DNA of 15,874 nucleotides from Jimgerdemannia flammicorona (Eukaryota > Mucoromycota > Endogonomycetes > Endogonales > Endogonaceae), in NCBI GenBank assembly GCA_003990745.1, contig RBNI01003430.1, forward strand, positions 1 to 15,874. The letters are read 5' to 3'. The translations under genes and the position numbers were made by a program. Of the stretch, positions 1 to 9,754 are shown piece by piece; the first letter of the stretch is position 1; every line of letters starts with the position of its first letter. The notes beneath the pieces are model-generated. The model was not told where the DNA came from, made no database searches, and saw only the letters and a list, made by a program, of their open reading frames with translations.

Positions 1-1440
1 ACCCCCTCTCAATGAAAGACCATATTGTCATTCACCATTGCCACTTGCCCACCACTCTGTTCACAGATCCCTTCCACCAGATGATGATGTCACTCACCCT
101 GGGGACCCCAACCAACCTACCACCCAGTCAGCAAATCTCCCATCAATCCCTCCTATCTTACTAACTTCTCCCATGTATCCATCTGCTGCCCCTTCTCAAA
201 AACAAAGAGCCAATGTCCAGCCAGCCCTACTCATACAGCTAGGATCCACCCTACAGTGAGCCATCCATTACCCACACCACCCACTAACTGAGACTTCAAA
301 TCCTCCCAGCAACCTCTCTCTCCATCTGGCCTCCTCTCCACACCCATCTAGTCCCCTACCACTATCCAAAAGTCCCCCAGAACCTCACACTCTTCTAGTC
401 AATGTTCAGGCATCTGTACAAATCCCCCAACTTGCCCTACATTATAGCACTTCTTACAATCTAATCATCCACCCTCCACCAGATATCCAGCATGGAAATT
501 CAACATGATATTCCTCCACAACATCCACCACCATACCACCCAGAACTTAGAAGGAAGCTACCTCCACACCTCAGCACTCTACAACCAGACTCCTGCCCAG
601 TTCCACTCCTCACCAATCCTCACTACCTACCAACTACTTGGCCATAGATCCTGACCAAGTCCCTACTAACACTCCACTCCTTCACCAATGTTAAATTCAG
701 TAAGTGGAATACCCCCCAGAAGCAGTCTGCTCTATTGCCACATAGTAGGACCCCACAGCATCCCCCCCTCATTGCTTTGCTAGTACAGACCTATTTGGTG
801 TGCTCCATCTACTACCCCCCACCAGAAGCCCTTATACCATAGCCATCAACTTCTATCCAGACTCACCAGAGAAAGTAAATCTCCCAATAACCCTTGTGGG
901 GAGAATCTCATCTCTCACACCTTCTGCATCAGCAGTACCCAACCCCCACTCTGCAGTTCAACAGTTCTTTTCAACCACCAAGCTTGCAGGCAGTACAGTC
1001 TCTTAGGAAAATCCATGAGGCCTAGTCCTCTCCTAACCACTAGTATTGCAAGAGTATCCCAACTGATCTGGGACTGCCTCCCTGTCCAAATCCAATCTCT
1101 AGCCAGTTTCATCAGTCTCTTCACCACTCAAGCTGGAAAGTCTAAGTGATAAGCAACATACCATAGCTTGGGGAATCAGTAGATATTCATAATTGACACC
1201 TGGCCAGCTAGGGAGATGTAGCAACCTCTCCAACCTTTAAGAGCCTCCCCCCAAATTGCCACCCTCCTCTCCCACCACACCCATGGCAAGACAGATCTAT
1301 ATACAGTAAGGAAGATGCCCAGATACCACACCACTTCTCCTGTAGGGACAATTGTTCCAATGACATCCCCTCCCACTAGCCCATTCCCCAGCACCATTGT
1401 CTCACACCATTGTCATCAATCCAGCACAAGAAAAGAGGAG
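1..1440 (-). pseudogene. L1-like non-LTR retrotransposon (LINE) fragment, C-terminal part of the reverse transcriptase ORF
   Basis: One minus-strand frame runs from about 1397 to the window edge, broken only by stops. At 1176-1330 it shows the post-catalytic LINE RT pattern YLGIFL, then WRGCYISLAGQVSIMN. At 915-1127 it shows WIWTGRQSQISW and GLGLMDFPKRLYCLQAWW, typical of the thumb and connection region of L1-type RTs. A zf-RVT zinc knuckle (CxxC, then H-x4-C) lies at 387-458, with the usual HW read as H-stop (TGG to TGA). The endonuclease and the RT catalytic core are absent, so this is a 5'-truncated copy whose 3' end lies beyond the window. The 5' break falls near 1430-1440, just before the first CpG at 1446. 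It is homologous to the inverted fragment at 14566-15874. No CpG occurs in the fragment although its GC content is moderate. The family is secure; the exact edges are not. Confidence 0.85.
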
Positions 1441-1949
1441 TTCATCGCATTACCTCGGTGGTCAGCGCTGCAGGTTGATGTACATTGTTCGCGCGAGTAG
1501 GTCATATGATATAAAGATAACCACTCTGTCAGTTAGCCTATTTTTCTTCAATTATATATCAACACCGGGTCAAGGGAATTTGCCATTGTGGTTATATTGT
1601 CTGGTTTGATTTATCAAATTAGGAGTTTGTTGCTTCTGCACTCCTCGAAAATCGGTTGCATGAAAGTGTTTTTATTTTTTTGTTGTTGTAAAAGCTGATC
1701 TCTACTACTACAAACAGAAACAACAATTATAAAGGGCATGCTGACAAAGCGAAAGAAATTGCATATATGCACTGAAAGTTAAGTTGAGCTTCCAGAGCTC
1801 CTTATTATCGACTCTATCCGCAGAAGATTTCCGATCATCCAAATGTTCGTTGGCGCTGGGCTGTCTTCAGCGTTTATAGGTCGGGGGTATTGAACTGAAT
1901 GAAATATGTGATTGGAGTTCGGCGTTCCTGATTCTGGAGGTATAGGAAA
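1441..1949. other. Host-like intergenic DNA between LINE fragment and BACK/SPRY pseudogene
   Basis: No convincing gene is seen on either strand. CpG dinucleotides reappear abruptly at 1446, so composition matches the gene to the right and not the LINE to the left. By position it would be the 3' flank of the minus-strand gene. I see no LTR, tRNA or recognisable repeat in it. Confidence 0.5.
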
Positions 1950-1955
1950 TTTATT
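1950..1955 (-). terminator. Possible polyadenylation signal AATAAA of the BACK/SPRY gene
   Basis: TTTATT on the plus strand reads AATAAA on the minus strand, about 17 bases after the stop codon at 1972-1974 that ends the SPRY reading frame. The position suits a eukaryotic 3' end signal, but a hexamer of this kind is common by chance. Confidence 0.4.
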
Positions 1956-1971
1956 GCAATAACAGCACTAC

Positions 1972-3023
1972 TTATAATATATGCAGCTCATGACGATATG
2001 CCAGGCTCGGTACAGAATAGCCTCGGCGATCTTTTATCCGATATTTGCATGGTCCATAAAAACCCACAGCAGGGTACACCTTGTCAGGAAGGTTGCTCCA
2101 GGCTGTCCCATGATTGAATCCATTGATCGAAAGGGAACAGGTATGGTCGTTTAGGTTTAAATGCAAGGTTATGATATCACCTTCTGAAATCCGTTTGCCG
2201 TAATTGCGACGGCCTGTTAAATCGCATGCGTCCGTTGTCGGAGGATCGGAAAGTCCATGCGTGCGGCTTGGCTAACATGTAACTATCAAAATCTGAGAAT
2301 TCTTCTCCAACGAATCCAATGTAATACCTGCCATTGTTGGCAATGGATTCAACGACAATGCCATATTCGCATATATCGTCGTGAACCTTCGTCTCGGGAA
2401 CGGAAAGCCGGCTATCTGATATGAATTCCCCGATGGAAGTTCCACAACCTGGCCATCTTCCGAAACGACCGATTTTCGTTCGATCCCACTGGAGATTGTG
2501 GCGCGCCTTTTTGCGACTTTGCGGACGGATGACCCATAGGACATACAGTGTTCTTGCAGGCGTGCTGGAAAAATGCCATGTAGTGTGGGAGGTCTCTGCA
2601 AATGTGTCGACTGCCTCCGCAAGGATCTTGAGTCGATGCGGGCAGATGAGGGTGAGGTCAAGGTGCCTCGTCATTTTGAGCAGTAAGGCGCGCGACGAGC
2701 CATCTCCAAACCGGACCGTGCCGTCGCACCCATAATCATATTGCTGATGTCATGCAGAACAGCTCGGCGCTCCGAAGCCGGCGGAGCGCTCTCGTTACGC
2801 GCCCAAACCCAGTCGACGACGGACAGCAAGAGGTCGTGCTCGGGCGTGGAAAGAGTTGCTGCTTCAGTCAGGAGCAGCTCGAGGGACTCTTCGGAGAGGT
2901 CGGTCATCTCGCCGATGTCGAGCTTGTGAGCGCGGAAGGGGTTGAGGAGTATTCGCTCCAGGGGATGGCGGAGACGGCTTCGTTGACCACAAGGTTGCCA
3001 ATGGCAAAATTTATAGTGGCCAT
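1972..3023 (-). pseudogene. BACK-SPRY protein gene (probable BTB/BACK/SPRY family), truncated and frame-broken
   Basis: Minus-strand frames between 3023 and 1972 join into one domain series. 2907 to about 2740 gives a BACK-like helical segment (SEESLELLLTEAATLS, then LLLSVVDWVWARN), preceded by LNPFRAHKLDIGEM. From about 2500 a SPRY/B30.2-like fold is legible: KSVVSEDGQVVELPSG, EYGIVVESIANNGRYYIGF, WTFRSSDNGR, GDIITLHLNL, CSLSING and LPDKVYPAVGFYG, ending at a stop at 1972-1974. The segments lie in different frames, switching near 2960, 2720, 2500, 2395 and 2215. No GT-AG intron I could find explains the switches, and few in-frame stops occur. The BTB domain expected upstream is missing, because sequence becomes AT-rich beyond about 3010. 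Family knowledge: BTB/BACK proteins usually serve as Cullin-3 adaptors and SPRY domains bind partner proteins; whether this gene ever did so is inference. GC and CpG are far higher than in the flanking transposons. Assembly indels remain an alternative to true decay. Confidence 0.65.
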
Positions 3024-4393
3024 GGCATTTGTGTGCACATATTTATTATTTTATGATATAGATATATTGACATATCAATTCTATCCTTTCCTTTCAATCT
3101 TTGCACCAATATTGTTTTAAGTAATTTGCCCTCCAGACCATTTTTTGTTTAAACCGCATAAATACCCTTCTTTTGAAGTTATAAAATAAAGCACAATGCT
3201 GCTAGTATATATTTTATTTATTTATTATTTTTATTTGTATTTGTATTTTTTTTTTTTTCTAAACTGTCTGTATCAAAATATCTACTTCATTGTAGTGTGT
3301 ATTTGGGTATACATATTGGAGCATATTTTGAGTGATATCACTGTTACAAATTTTTGTACCCCATCAACTATCATAGTTATGAATATTTCTAAAATTTGGT
3401 TAGCTTAAAATGCTATTTACTAATGAGATCTGATTAACTTATTATATCTTGATATTTTGCTTTATAAAATATCTTTTTAACAGTTAATTTCTCTGTAATC
3501 TATTAGTAATTATATATTTGAGCTCTGTAATATTGTGTATCAGAAATCATTCTACAAAGATACAGAGTTATAATTTGTCAGATATATATAATATCTGAAA
3601 GAATAATACTGATTAGAATACTTTAATTTTACTTATATATATATATATTATAATATAGTAGATATATAATAGTGGAAGTATAGCAGATTTCTTTATCTTG
3701 AATACTTGATCTTCTTTAACTCCTCAGAGTTATCAGATATAGAGGTAGGTGAGTTTGAAGTATATCTGCCTACAAACTTACTAGTTCTCTCTATCTCTTT
3801 ACTTTGAACTATTTTAATCTGAGGTTTATTTACTCTAGATATTAGATATATTTATATAAGTTTACTAACTATATAGTAGCTAAGTTAGAACTTCTTTTCT
3901 TTTAAGTTATTTTGTACAGTTGTAAGATCCATATATCTATATAATCTGTATATCTATATAATCTATATAATTATGAGTTTTATATAGTTGTACTTTTTAT
4001 ATAATTGTATAAATTATATATATAACTGTAAGATTAAGTAACAGCTAACTATAATACTATACTATATTAGGAATCAGATTTAGATATTATAATTAAATAT
4101 CTTTCTTCTGATTATACTTTCTAATTTAGATCAACTATCACAACTTTCTCTTGAATAAGTGATTTTATTTCTGAAATACCTTATTTAAACTTCCAAGCTT
4201 CCACCAGTTGTATGTTCTTATACTGTATGATCTGCTTAATTATATTCTCTCAATAATGTCTTTTTATCTATTTAAAATCTTCTATAACTATTTTTTGAAA
4301 ATAGACCAGAGCTTATCTATTATCTTTAAATAGTTAGTAGATTCTTAGTGATGGTGATTTGAGTGTAAAATATCTAGTACTTTACAATCTACT
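3024..4393. other. AT-rich decayed DNA without recognisable gene
   Basis: This is strongly AT-rich with poly-T runs (around 3246-3260), TA-rich low-complexity stretches (3640-3660, 3930-4030) and no CpG after 3155-3156. The plus-strand open frames at its left end (to about 3408) are low-complexity Phe/Tyr/Leu-rich translations and look accidental. A minus-strand stretch at roughly 3695-3835 stays open for about 45 codons with mixed composition, but I recognise no family. It probably contains heavily decayed repeats. No LTR homology is visible before 4394. Confidence 0.5.
3930..3972. repeat. Short AT-rich tandem repeat
   Basis: The unit TATATCTATATAATCTG occurs about twice, followed by a partial third unit ending in TATAATT. 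It is a low-complexity minisatellite-like stretch inside the AT-rich region. Confidence 0.6.
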
Positions 4394-4766
4394 TATAATA
4401 ATTTCTTAGTATTTCTTAGTCATAGTCTATTTTTACATCTTTTTCTCTAGTCTTTTCTTAATATTCTACAAAGAACATTCTTATCTTCTCTTAGCACTAA
4501 GTATCTTATCTTAGCTAGTTATAGAACATTTTGGAACATTATAGAATTCTATTAGTCATCTTTACTAAGAATCTATTTTTTGGTTTTTCTCTTTATTTCT
4601 AAGATCCTTTCAGATCCTTCTTTTAGATCTGTATAAATATTCCTATCTTCTGCTTAAAAAAAAACAACTTATTTTTTCTCCAGAAATTCTTTAAGATCTC
4701 TTGAATCTATAAGTATCTCTTTGAGTTATTTTCAGCCCACCTAAATACTTCTAGATTTAGTTACTT
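4394..4766 (+). repeat. LTR-D: inverted, internally deleted and truncated LTR of the dUTPase chromovirus family
   Basis: The plus strand here matches the reverse complement of the LTRs at 4767-5220, 5905-6368 and 11547-12010. Landmarks in order are TATAATAATTTC (compare TGTAACAATTTC at the LTR end), GAACATTCTTATC, TTTTGGAACATTATAGAAT, ATTAGTC, AAGAATCTATT, GATCCTTTCAGATCC, TAAATATTC, AGTATCTCTTTGAGTTA and TAGATTTAGTTACTTT. About 90 bases near the left third are missing. The last roughly 22-25 bases are absent because LTR-A starts directly at 4767. It is oriented opposite to the other copies. The adjacent left flank carries no polypurine tract, so this is a solo LTR or the remnant of a lost element. 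Confidence 0.8.
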
Positions 4767-5220
4767 TGTAATGGTTTTAGTTTATTTAAGAGGAAGTAGC
4801 TAAAACTGATAATTCTGATGGGTCTAAAGTAGCTTAAAGAGATACTTGTAGGTTTAAGTATTCTTGAAGAAATTCTGGGAGAAAATATTCTGAGCTTTAT
4901 TCAAGTAGAGAAAATAGATATTTATATAGGATCTAAAAGAAAGATCTGGAAAGATCTCAGAAAAGAAAGAAATAGGTTCTTGGTAAAGATGACTAATAGA
5001 ATTCTACAATGTTCCAAAAGGTTCTATAACTAGTTAAGGCAAGATACTTAGTATTAAGAAAAGACAAGAATGTTCTAGTAAAGTCTTAGTACTAAGAGAA
5101 GGTTTCTAGGTATTCAGAAGATGCTGGAACATAGTAGAATGTATAAGAAAAGATAAAAAAAGACTAGCAAAAAGATGCAAAAAAGTACTAAGACTAAAAT
5201 ATGACTATGAAATTATTACA
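4767..5220 (-). repeat. LTR-A: 3' LTR of the older chromovirus copy
   Basis: The sequence is bounded by TGTAATGG at the left and ATTATTACA at the right (454 bases), giving the TG...CA termini expected of LTRs. It aligns along its whole length with LTR-B and LTR-C with scattered transitions and small indels. It sits beside a polypurine tract at 5221-5233, which fixes it as the 3' LTR of a minus-strand element. It abuts inverted LTR-D, so the older element appears to have inserted into that LTR. Confidence 0.9.
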
Positions 5221-5233
5221 TCTCTCTCTTCTT
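5221..5233 (-). other. Polypurine tract of the older copy
   Basis: The minus strand reads AAGAAGAGAGAGA directly before the 3' LTR start. Such a tract primes plus-strand DNA synthesis in LTR elements. It differs by one base from the tract of the younger copy. Confidence 0.8.
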
Positions 5234-5904
5234 AAGAACTAATGTCCTTATTGAATTCTTAGATAATACAAGACTAAATATACTTAACCAAAATTTCTCA
5301 AACTTATATTGGCATATTGGTAAGAACTGGCCATTCTTATATGACAGAGGGTCTATTATTAGACTAATCAACTGAGAGAGATTTGAACTTAACTAGTAGC
5401 TTCATTTCAGTAGACTTCTTATTCACTAGATATTCTATTGATTTCAGATTTCCAAAGTAAACTTTCAATGTATAAGGCACTAATTATTATTATAGGTCAT
5501 TGATAATCCAAAAAAGTTACTATAGAGATTGAGCAATATGTTTTATCTTGAAGTCTTGAACTAGATCTTGAGAGTTCTTAAGATTGATCAGTAATTCTCA
5601 AGTAGTATCATATTTCAGATAGCTCATCTACTTGATCAGATATTCAGGATGATAGTAATAGATTCACTTGTTAAGGATTTTCTCAACTTTATACTCAATA
5701 TGGTCTTTAATAATCACAGGGGTAGATAGCTTGGAAATTTGACCAGAGTAGAGTATTGACTGATTCTAGATCTTGAGATATAATATATAAAGACTAAATG
5801 TACTCTTATGGTTTTAGGTAGCTTGAGACAGTAGGAGGATATAGAGACTTGTTTAGTAATCTCAAAGGATCTAATATACTTAAGTTGGAACTTATTTGAT
5901 AAAT
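5234..5904 (-). pseudogene. Older copy: 3' noncoding tail, chromodomain and start of integrase C-terminal region
   Basis: This aligns base for base with 6382 to about 7046 of the younger copy, with many extra G-to-A and C-to-T differences. The chromodomain-equivalent stretch is at about 5549-5700. Between it and the polypurine tract is noncoding tail. The segment ends at 5904 where the younger element is inserted. It is non-functional through stops and truncation. Confidence 0.85.
5900..5904. repeat. Left target-site duplication TAAAT
   Basis: TAAAT directly precedes LTR-B and is repeated directly after LTR-C at 12011-12015. Five bases is the normal Ty3/Gypsy integrase duplication length. 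Confidence 0.9.
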
Positions 5905-6368
5905 TATAATAGTTCTAGTTTCTTTAAGAGGAAGCAGCTAAATCTGGAAGTTCTGGTTGGTCTAAAATAACTCAAAGAGATACTTAAAGGTTTAAGTGTT
6001 CTTGAAGGATTTCTGGGAGAAAATATTCTGAGCTTTATTCAGGCAGAGAACAAGGATATTTATACATGATCTGAAAGAAAGATCCAGAAAGATCTTAGAA
6101 AGAAAGAGAAATGCTAAGAAATAGGTTCTTGGCAAAGCTGACTAATACTATTCTACAATGTTCTAAAAGGTTCCATGACTAGCTAAGACAAGATGCTTGG
6201 TATTAAGAAAAGACAAGAATATTCTAGTAGTGTCTGGGTACCAAGAGAAGGTTTTTAAGCAAGTAGAAGGTGATGGAACATAGTAGAATGTTCAATAAAT
6301 GATAAGAAAAGACTGACTAAAAGATGCAAAAATGTACTAAGACTAAATATGACTATGAAATTATTATA
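5905..6368 (-). repeat. LTR-B: 3' LTR of the younger chromovirus
   Basis: 464 bases, equal in length to LTR-C. Its termini read TATAATAG and TTATTATA where LTR-C has TGTAATGG and TTGTTACA, so the TG...CA ends have been lost by G-to-A and C-to-T changes. On the minus strand a TATA-like GTATAAATAT lies at 6056-6065 and AATAAA at 6034-6039. It is bordered by TAAAT outside and by a polypurine tract inside. Confidence 0.95.
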
Positions 6369-6381
6369 TCTCTCCCTTCTT
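6369..6381 (-). other. Polypurine tract of the younger copy
   Basis: The minus strand reads AAGAAGGGAGAGA immediately 5' of the 3' LTR, the standard location for the plus-strand primer of LTR retroelements. Confidence 0.85.
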
Positions 6382-6671
6382 AAGTATCAATATCCTCATT
6401 GAGTTCTTAGGTAATATAAGACTAGATACATATACTTAACCAAAATTTCTCAAACTTGTATCAGTGCATTAGCAGAGTGACCATCCTTGTATAGAGCAGA
6501 GGGCCTATTACCAGACTAACCAACTGGGAGGGATTCAAACTCAGCTAGTAGCTTCATTTCAGTGGACTTCTTGTTTATTAAATATTCTGCTAGTTCCAGG
6601 GTCCCAAAGTAAACTTCCAATGTATAAAGCACTAATCATTACTATAGGTCATCAATAATCTAAGGAAGTCA
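6382..6671 (-). other. 3' noncoding tail of the younger chromovirus
   Basis: About 290 bases lie between the apparent pol stop and the polypurine tract. All minus-strand frames contain many stops and no domain is recognisable. The equivalent stretch is conserved in the older copy, as expected for an internal untranslated region. I see no env-like gene. Confidence 0.6.
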
Positions 6672-6698
6672 CTACAGGGATTGGACAATGTGTTTTGT

Positions 6699-6851
6699 CT
6701 CAAAGTCTTGAACTAGATCTTGAGAGTTCTTGAGGTTGACCAGTGGTTCCTAGGTAGTATTATATTCAGAGTAACTCATCCACTTGACTAGATATTCAGG
6801 ACAGTGGTAGTGGATTCATTTGTCAAGGATTTTCTTGGCTTTGTACTCAAT
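6699..6851 (-). pseudogene. Chromodomain at the C-terminus of integrase (younger copy)
   Basis: The minus-strand translation reads EYKAKKILDK, a stop at an expected Arg, then EYLVKWMSYSEYNTT, a stop at the Trp of the TWEP motif, then EPLVNLKNSQDLVQDFE. This is the classic chromodomain order: IL-x-hR, YLVKW-x-GY, TWEP, and a final helix. In chromoviruses this domain guides integration by binding modified histone tails; action on heterochromatin here is inference. It directly follows the integrase C-terminal motif at 6891-7214. Confidence 0.9.
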
Positions 6852-6890
6852 ATGGTCTTCAATAATCACAGGGGCAGAAGGCTTAGGAAT

Positions 6891-8060
6891 TCAACCAGAG
6901 TAGGATGGTGACTGGTTCCAGGTCTTGAGATGTGATGTATAAAAGACTGAGTGTACTCTCATGGTTTCAGGTAGCTTGAGATGGTAGGAGGATGCAGAGA
7001 CTTGTTCAGTGATCTCAAAAGGTCCAATATACTTGGGTTGGAATTTATTTGAAGGGCAGTTGGCTTGAGATTGTATCTTGAGATTCTTAGTAGACAGTAG
7101 GACTTGATCTCCAATAGTGTAAGTGACATCATGGCATTTCTTGTCAGCATACTTGGCTTGATACTGTTGAGCCTTTTGAAGATTTACAGTAACAATCTTG
7201 AGTAGTTCATCCATTTTGTCTATAAGGTTCTTAGTGGTTGGGACTTGTATTTTACTAGTTTTCTTGAAAGGAAATAGACTTGCAGAGGTCTCAGGATCTT
7301 GACCATAGAGTAACCAGAAAAGAAAAGATCAGTAGATAATTGAATGGTATTGTTGTATGCAAACTCCACATAAGTCAGATAGATGTCCTAATCATCTTAC
7401 TTATAGAAACATAGTTTCTAAGTATTTGTTCTAAAGTTCTATTCATGTACTCAGTTTGTCTATCAGTTTGTAGGTGAAAGGCAGTAGACATAGCCAATTG
7501 GGTTCCCAGAGTCTTGAAGAGAGTTTGCCAGAAGTGACTGGTGAACTTGGGATCATGATCACTAATAATTACTCATAGTAGACCATAGTGATGAAAGATA
7601 GACTTGAAGAAGATTCTTGCAATCTTGGGTATAGTAGCATTGGTAGTGGTTGGTTCAGCAACCATAGTCTTGGTCAGGTGGTCAATGAATATGATGATAG
7701 CATCAGTATCAGATTGAGTTCATAGTAGTTGAGTTATAAAGTCCATGGTGACTTATTTGAACTTCTTGGTAGGAATTGGTAGTGGTTATAGCAAACCAGC
7801 AGGTGCTTGGTTGGTAGACTTATTGTGCTGACATAGATCACAGCTGGCAACATAGTTCTTGATTTTCTTGACCATGTTTGGCCAATAGTAGCAGTGTTGG
7901 ATGTTCTTAACAGTCTTCTCAATTTCCAGGTGACTGGCAAGAGGGGAGTCATGGTGTTTTTGTAAAATCTTGTATTATAGGTTCATGTTTTCAGGTAGGT
8001 AGACTTGGTCTTGATGATAGATCAGATTATTCTCAACAGTATATGTATCCTTGAGTTCAT
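6891..8060 (-). pseudogene. Integrase of the younger chromovirus
   Basis: The N-terminal zinc domain is visible as H (7951-7953), H (7930-7932) and CDLC (7831-7842). The catalytic triad is present: D in TMDFIT at 7741-7743, D in ISDHDPKF at 7558-7560, E in QTEYMNRTLEQ at 7450-7452. The last two are spaced D-x35-E, exactly the retroviral/Gypsy integrase spacing. A frame change near 7415 leads to an open stretch at 6891-7214 with GDQVLLSTKNL and KFQPKYIGPFEI, the usual integrase C-terminal module ahead of the chromodomain. Several Arg and Trp codons are stops. The enzyme would have joined element cDNA to the host chromosome. Confidence 0.92.
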
Positions 8061-8149
8061 TTGAAAAAACTCTAGTAGTAACTGTGTCTTCTTTATATGT
8101 AAGCTTACCTGATTTGGTCTAGGAATTCTGATACTAAGGTAACTTGTAT

Positions 8150-9470
8150 AATTGTAGCAAGGTCTGGGCATCTTAATAAGGCATCTGATACTACAAGTGT
8201 CTTGTCAGGCTTGTAGATAATTGTCAGATTGAAGGCTTGAAGCTTGAGGCTCCACTTGACTTATAGACATGACAAAGTAGATTGGGTGTTGATGTACTTG
8301 AGAGATTGATGATCAGTGATGACATCAAACTCAACATCTTCTAGGTAGCATCACTAGTGGTTGAGTGCATGTATTATTGCTAGTAGTTCCTTCTCATGAG
8401 TAGCTAGCTTTTGTTCAGCTAGGGCCAGCTTGTGGAACTTGAAAGCAATAGGGTGATATTCTTTGTCATCATCTTGTAACAGAACTGCTCCAATGGTAAA
8501 ATTTGATGCATCAGTGGTAACTGTGAATTTTAGACCTTGATCTGCATTACATAGGACTGGAGCATGAGTTAGGCAGTTCTTGAGTTCTTGAAAGGCTTGT
8601 TGACAGAAGAGGTTTCAGGTATAGAGTACATAGTGATCTGAGTATAGGGTCTTCCTCATGAGGTTAGTCAGTGGCTTGGCAATGCCAGAGAAGTTTCTGA
8701 CAAAGCAGTAGTAATAGCTAGCTAGACCAAGGAAGAATCAGAGTTCTGTGAGATTTGACAGAATGGGCCATTCTTCGATTGCTTCTATCTTGTATGGGTC
8801 TACTTGAATTTCTTATGCAGAGATAATGTGGCCAAGGTATTCAACTTATTCCTTAAAGAATTCATACTTCTTGAGCTTAGCATAAAGCTTGTATTTTCAC
8901 AGGATCTCCAGGACTATTCAAATATATTTGAGGTATTCTTCTTTAGTTATACTAAAGATCAGGATGTCATCAAGATATACCAATAGGAAAATAAATAGTT
9001 GGTCTTTAAATATCTTGTTCATCAGAGTCTGGAATGTGGTGGATGCATTGGTGAGACCAAATGCTAAGACCAGAAATTTGTAAAGTCCAAAGGGGGTCAT
9101 GAATACAGTCTTGGGAATGTCTTCTGGCTTGATTCAGATCTGGTGCTATCCTGATATAAGGTCTAACTTAGTGAAGTACTTGGTATTCTTGAGAGCATCA
9201 AAGATTTGATCAATCAAGAGTAGCAGATAGCAGTTCTTGACAGTGAGTTTGTTGAGTGCACAATAGTCTATACATATTCATAAGGTACCATCCTTCTTCT
9301 TGACAAATAAGACTGGTGAGCCATAAGAAGATTTGCTTGGCTAGATGGCTCCTCATACAAGCAGTTCTTTTAGTTCCTTCTTGACTGCTTCAATTTCAAA
9401 TGGTGATATGCAGTACATGTGTTTCTTGGGTGATACTGCTCCTGGGATCAGTTTGATTTCATGATCAACT
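8150..9470 (-). pseudogene. Reverse transcriptase and RNase H of the younger chromovirus
   Basis: The RT fingers-palm sequence is legible in one minus-strand frame: SSYGSPVLFVKKKDGTL, IDYCALNKLTVKN, KLDLISG, MTPFGLYKFLVLAFGLTNA, and the catalytic LVYLDDILIFS with its two Asp codons at 8966-8971, intact. RNase H follows in the same frame: TDASNFTIGAVLLQDD (Asp at 8510-8512), HEKELLAIIHALNH (Glu at 8387-8389), VITDHQSLKYINTQ. Stops fall at expected Trp (G-W-HQI) and Arg (I-R-IKPED) positions. Order and motifs are those of Ty3/Gypsy pol. RT copies element RNA and RNase H removes the RNA strand. The active-site residues survive, but the chain is interrupted many times. Confidence 0.95.
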
Positions 9471-9754
9471 TCTTATGTAAGTAGTAGACTAGATAGCTTG
9501 TCTGGAAAGACATTCTTGAATTCTTCTAGCAGTAGCTTGATACTTTCATTGACTGATAGTCTCTTGTCTTGTTTCTTGGGACAGATCATTACAATAAAGG
9601 TATGTATTGCCTTCTTGAGTGCTTTCTTATACTGTATAGCTGATAGTGTTGCAATCTGGGTCTTACTCATAATCTTGTCTGTCTTGATCATAATATTGGC
9701 TCCATCTTGAAGTAGGGTGACTTCATTCTTGCATCAATCAATGTCTGGGTTGTG

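Noticed and set aside
2421..3120. Plus-strand open frames of 62-122 codons opposite the BACK/SPRY gene
   Set aside because: They are shadows in GC-rich DNA; domain homology lies on the minus strand.
3024..4393. Possible transposase C-terminal remnant (LWSIFKK-like text near 4280-4300, minus strand)
   Set aside because: The match is too short, sits among many stops and lacks any upstream catalytic motif.
6382..6671. Possible env or additional ORF after the chromodomain
   Set aside because: All frames are full of stops in both copies and no signal peptide or membrane segment is seen; it is better read as 3' noncoding sequence.
7734..7952. Minus-strand open frame of 72 codons in the integrase region
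   Set aside because: It is the wrong frame: the integrase zinc domain (CDLC) and catalytic residues lie in the neighbouring minus-strand frame.
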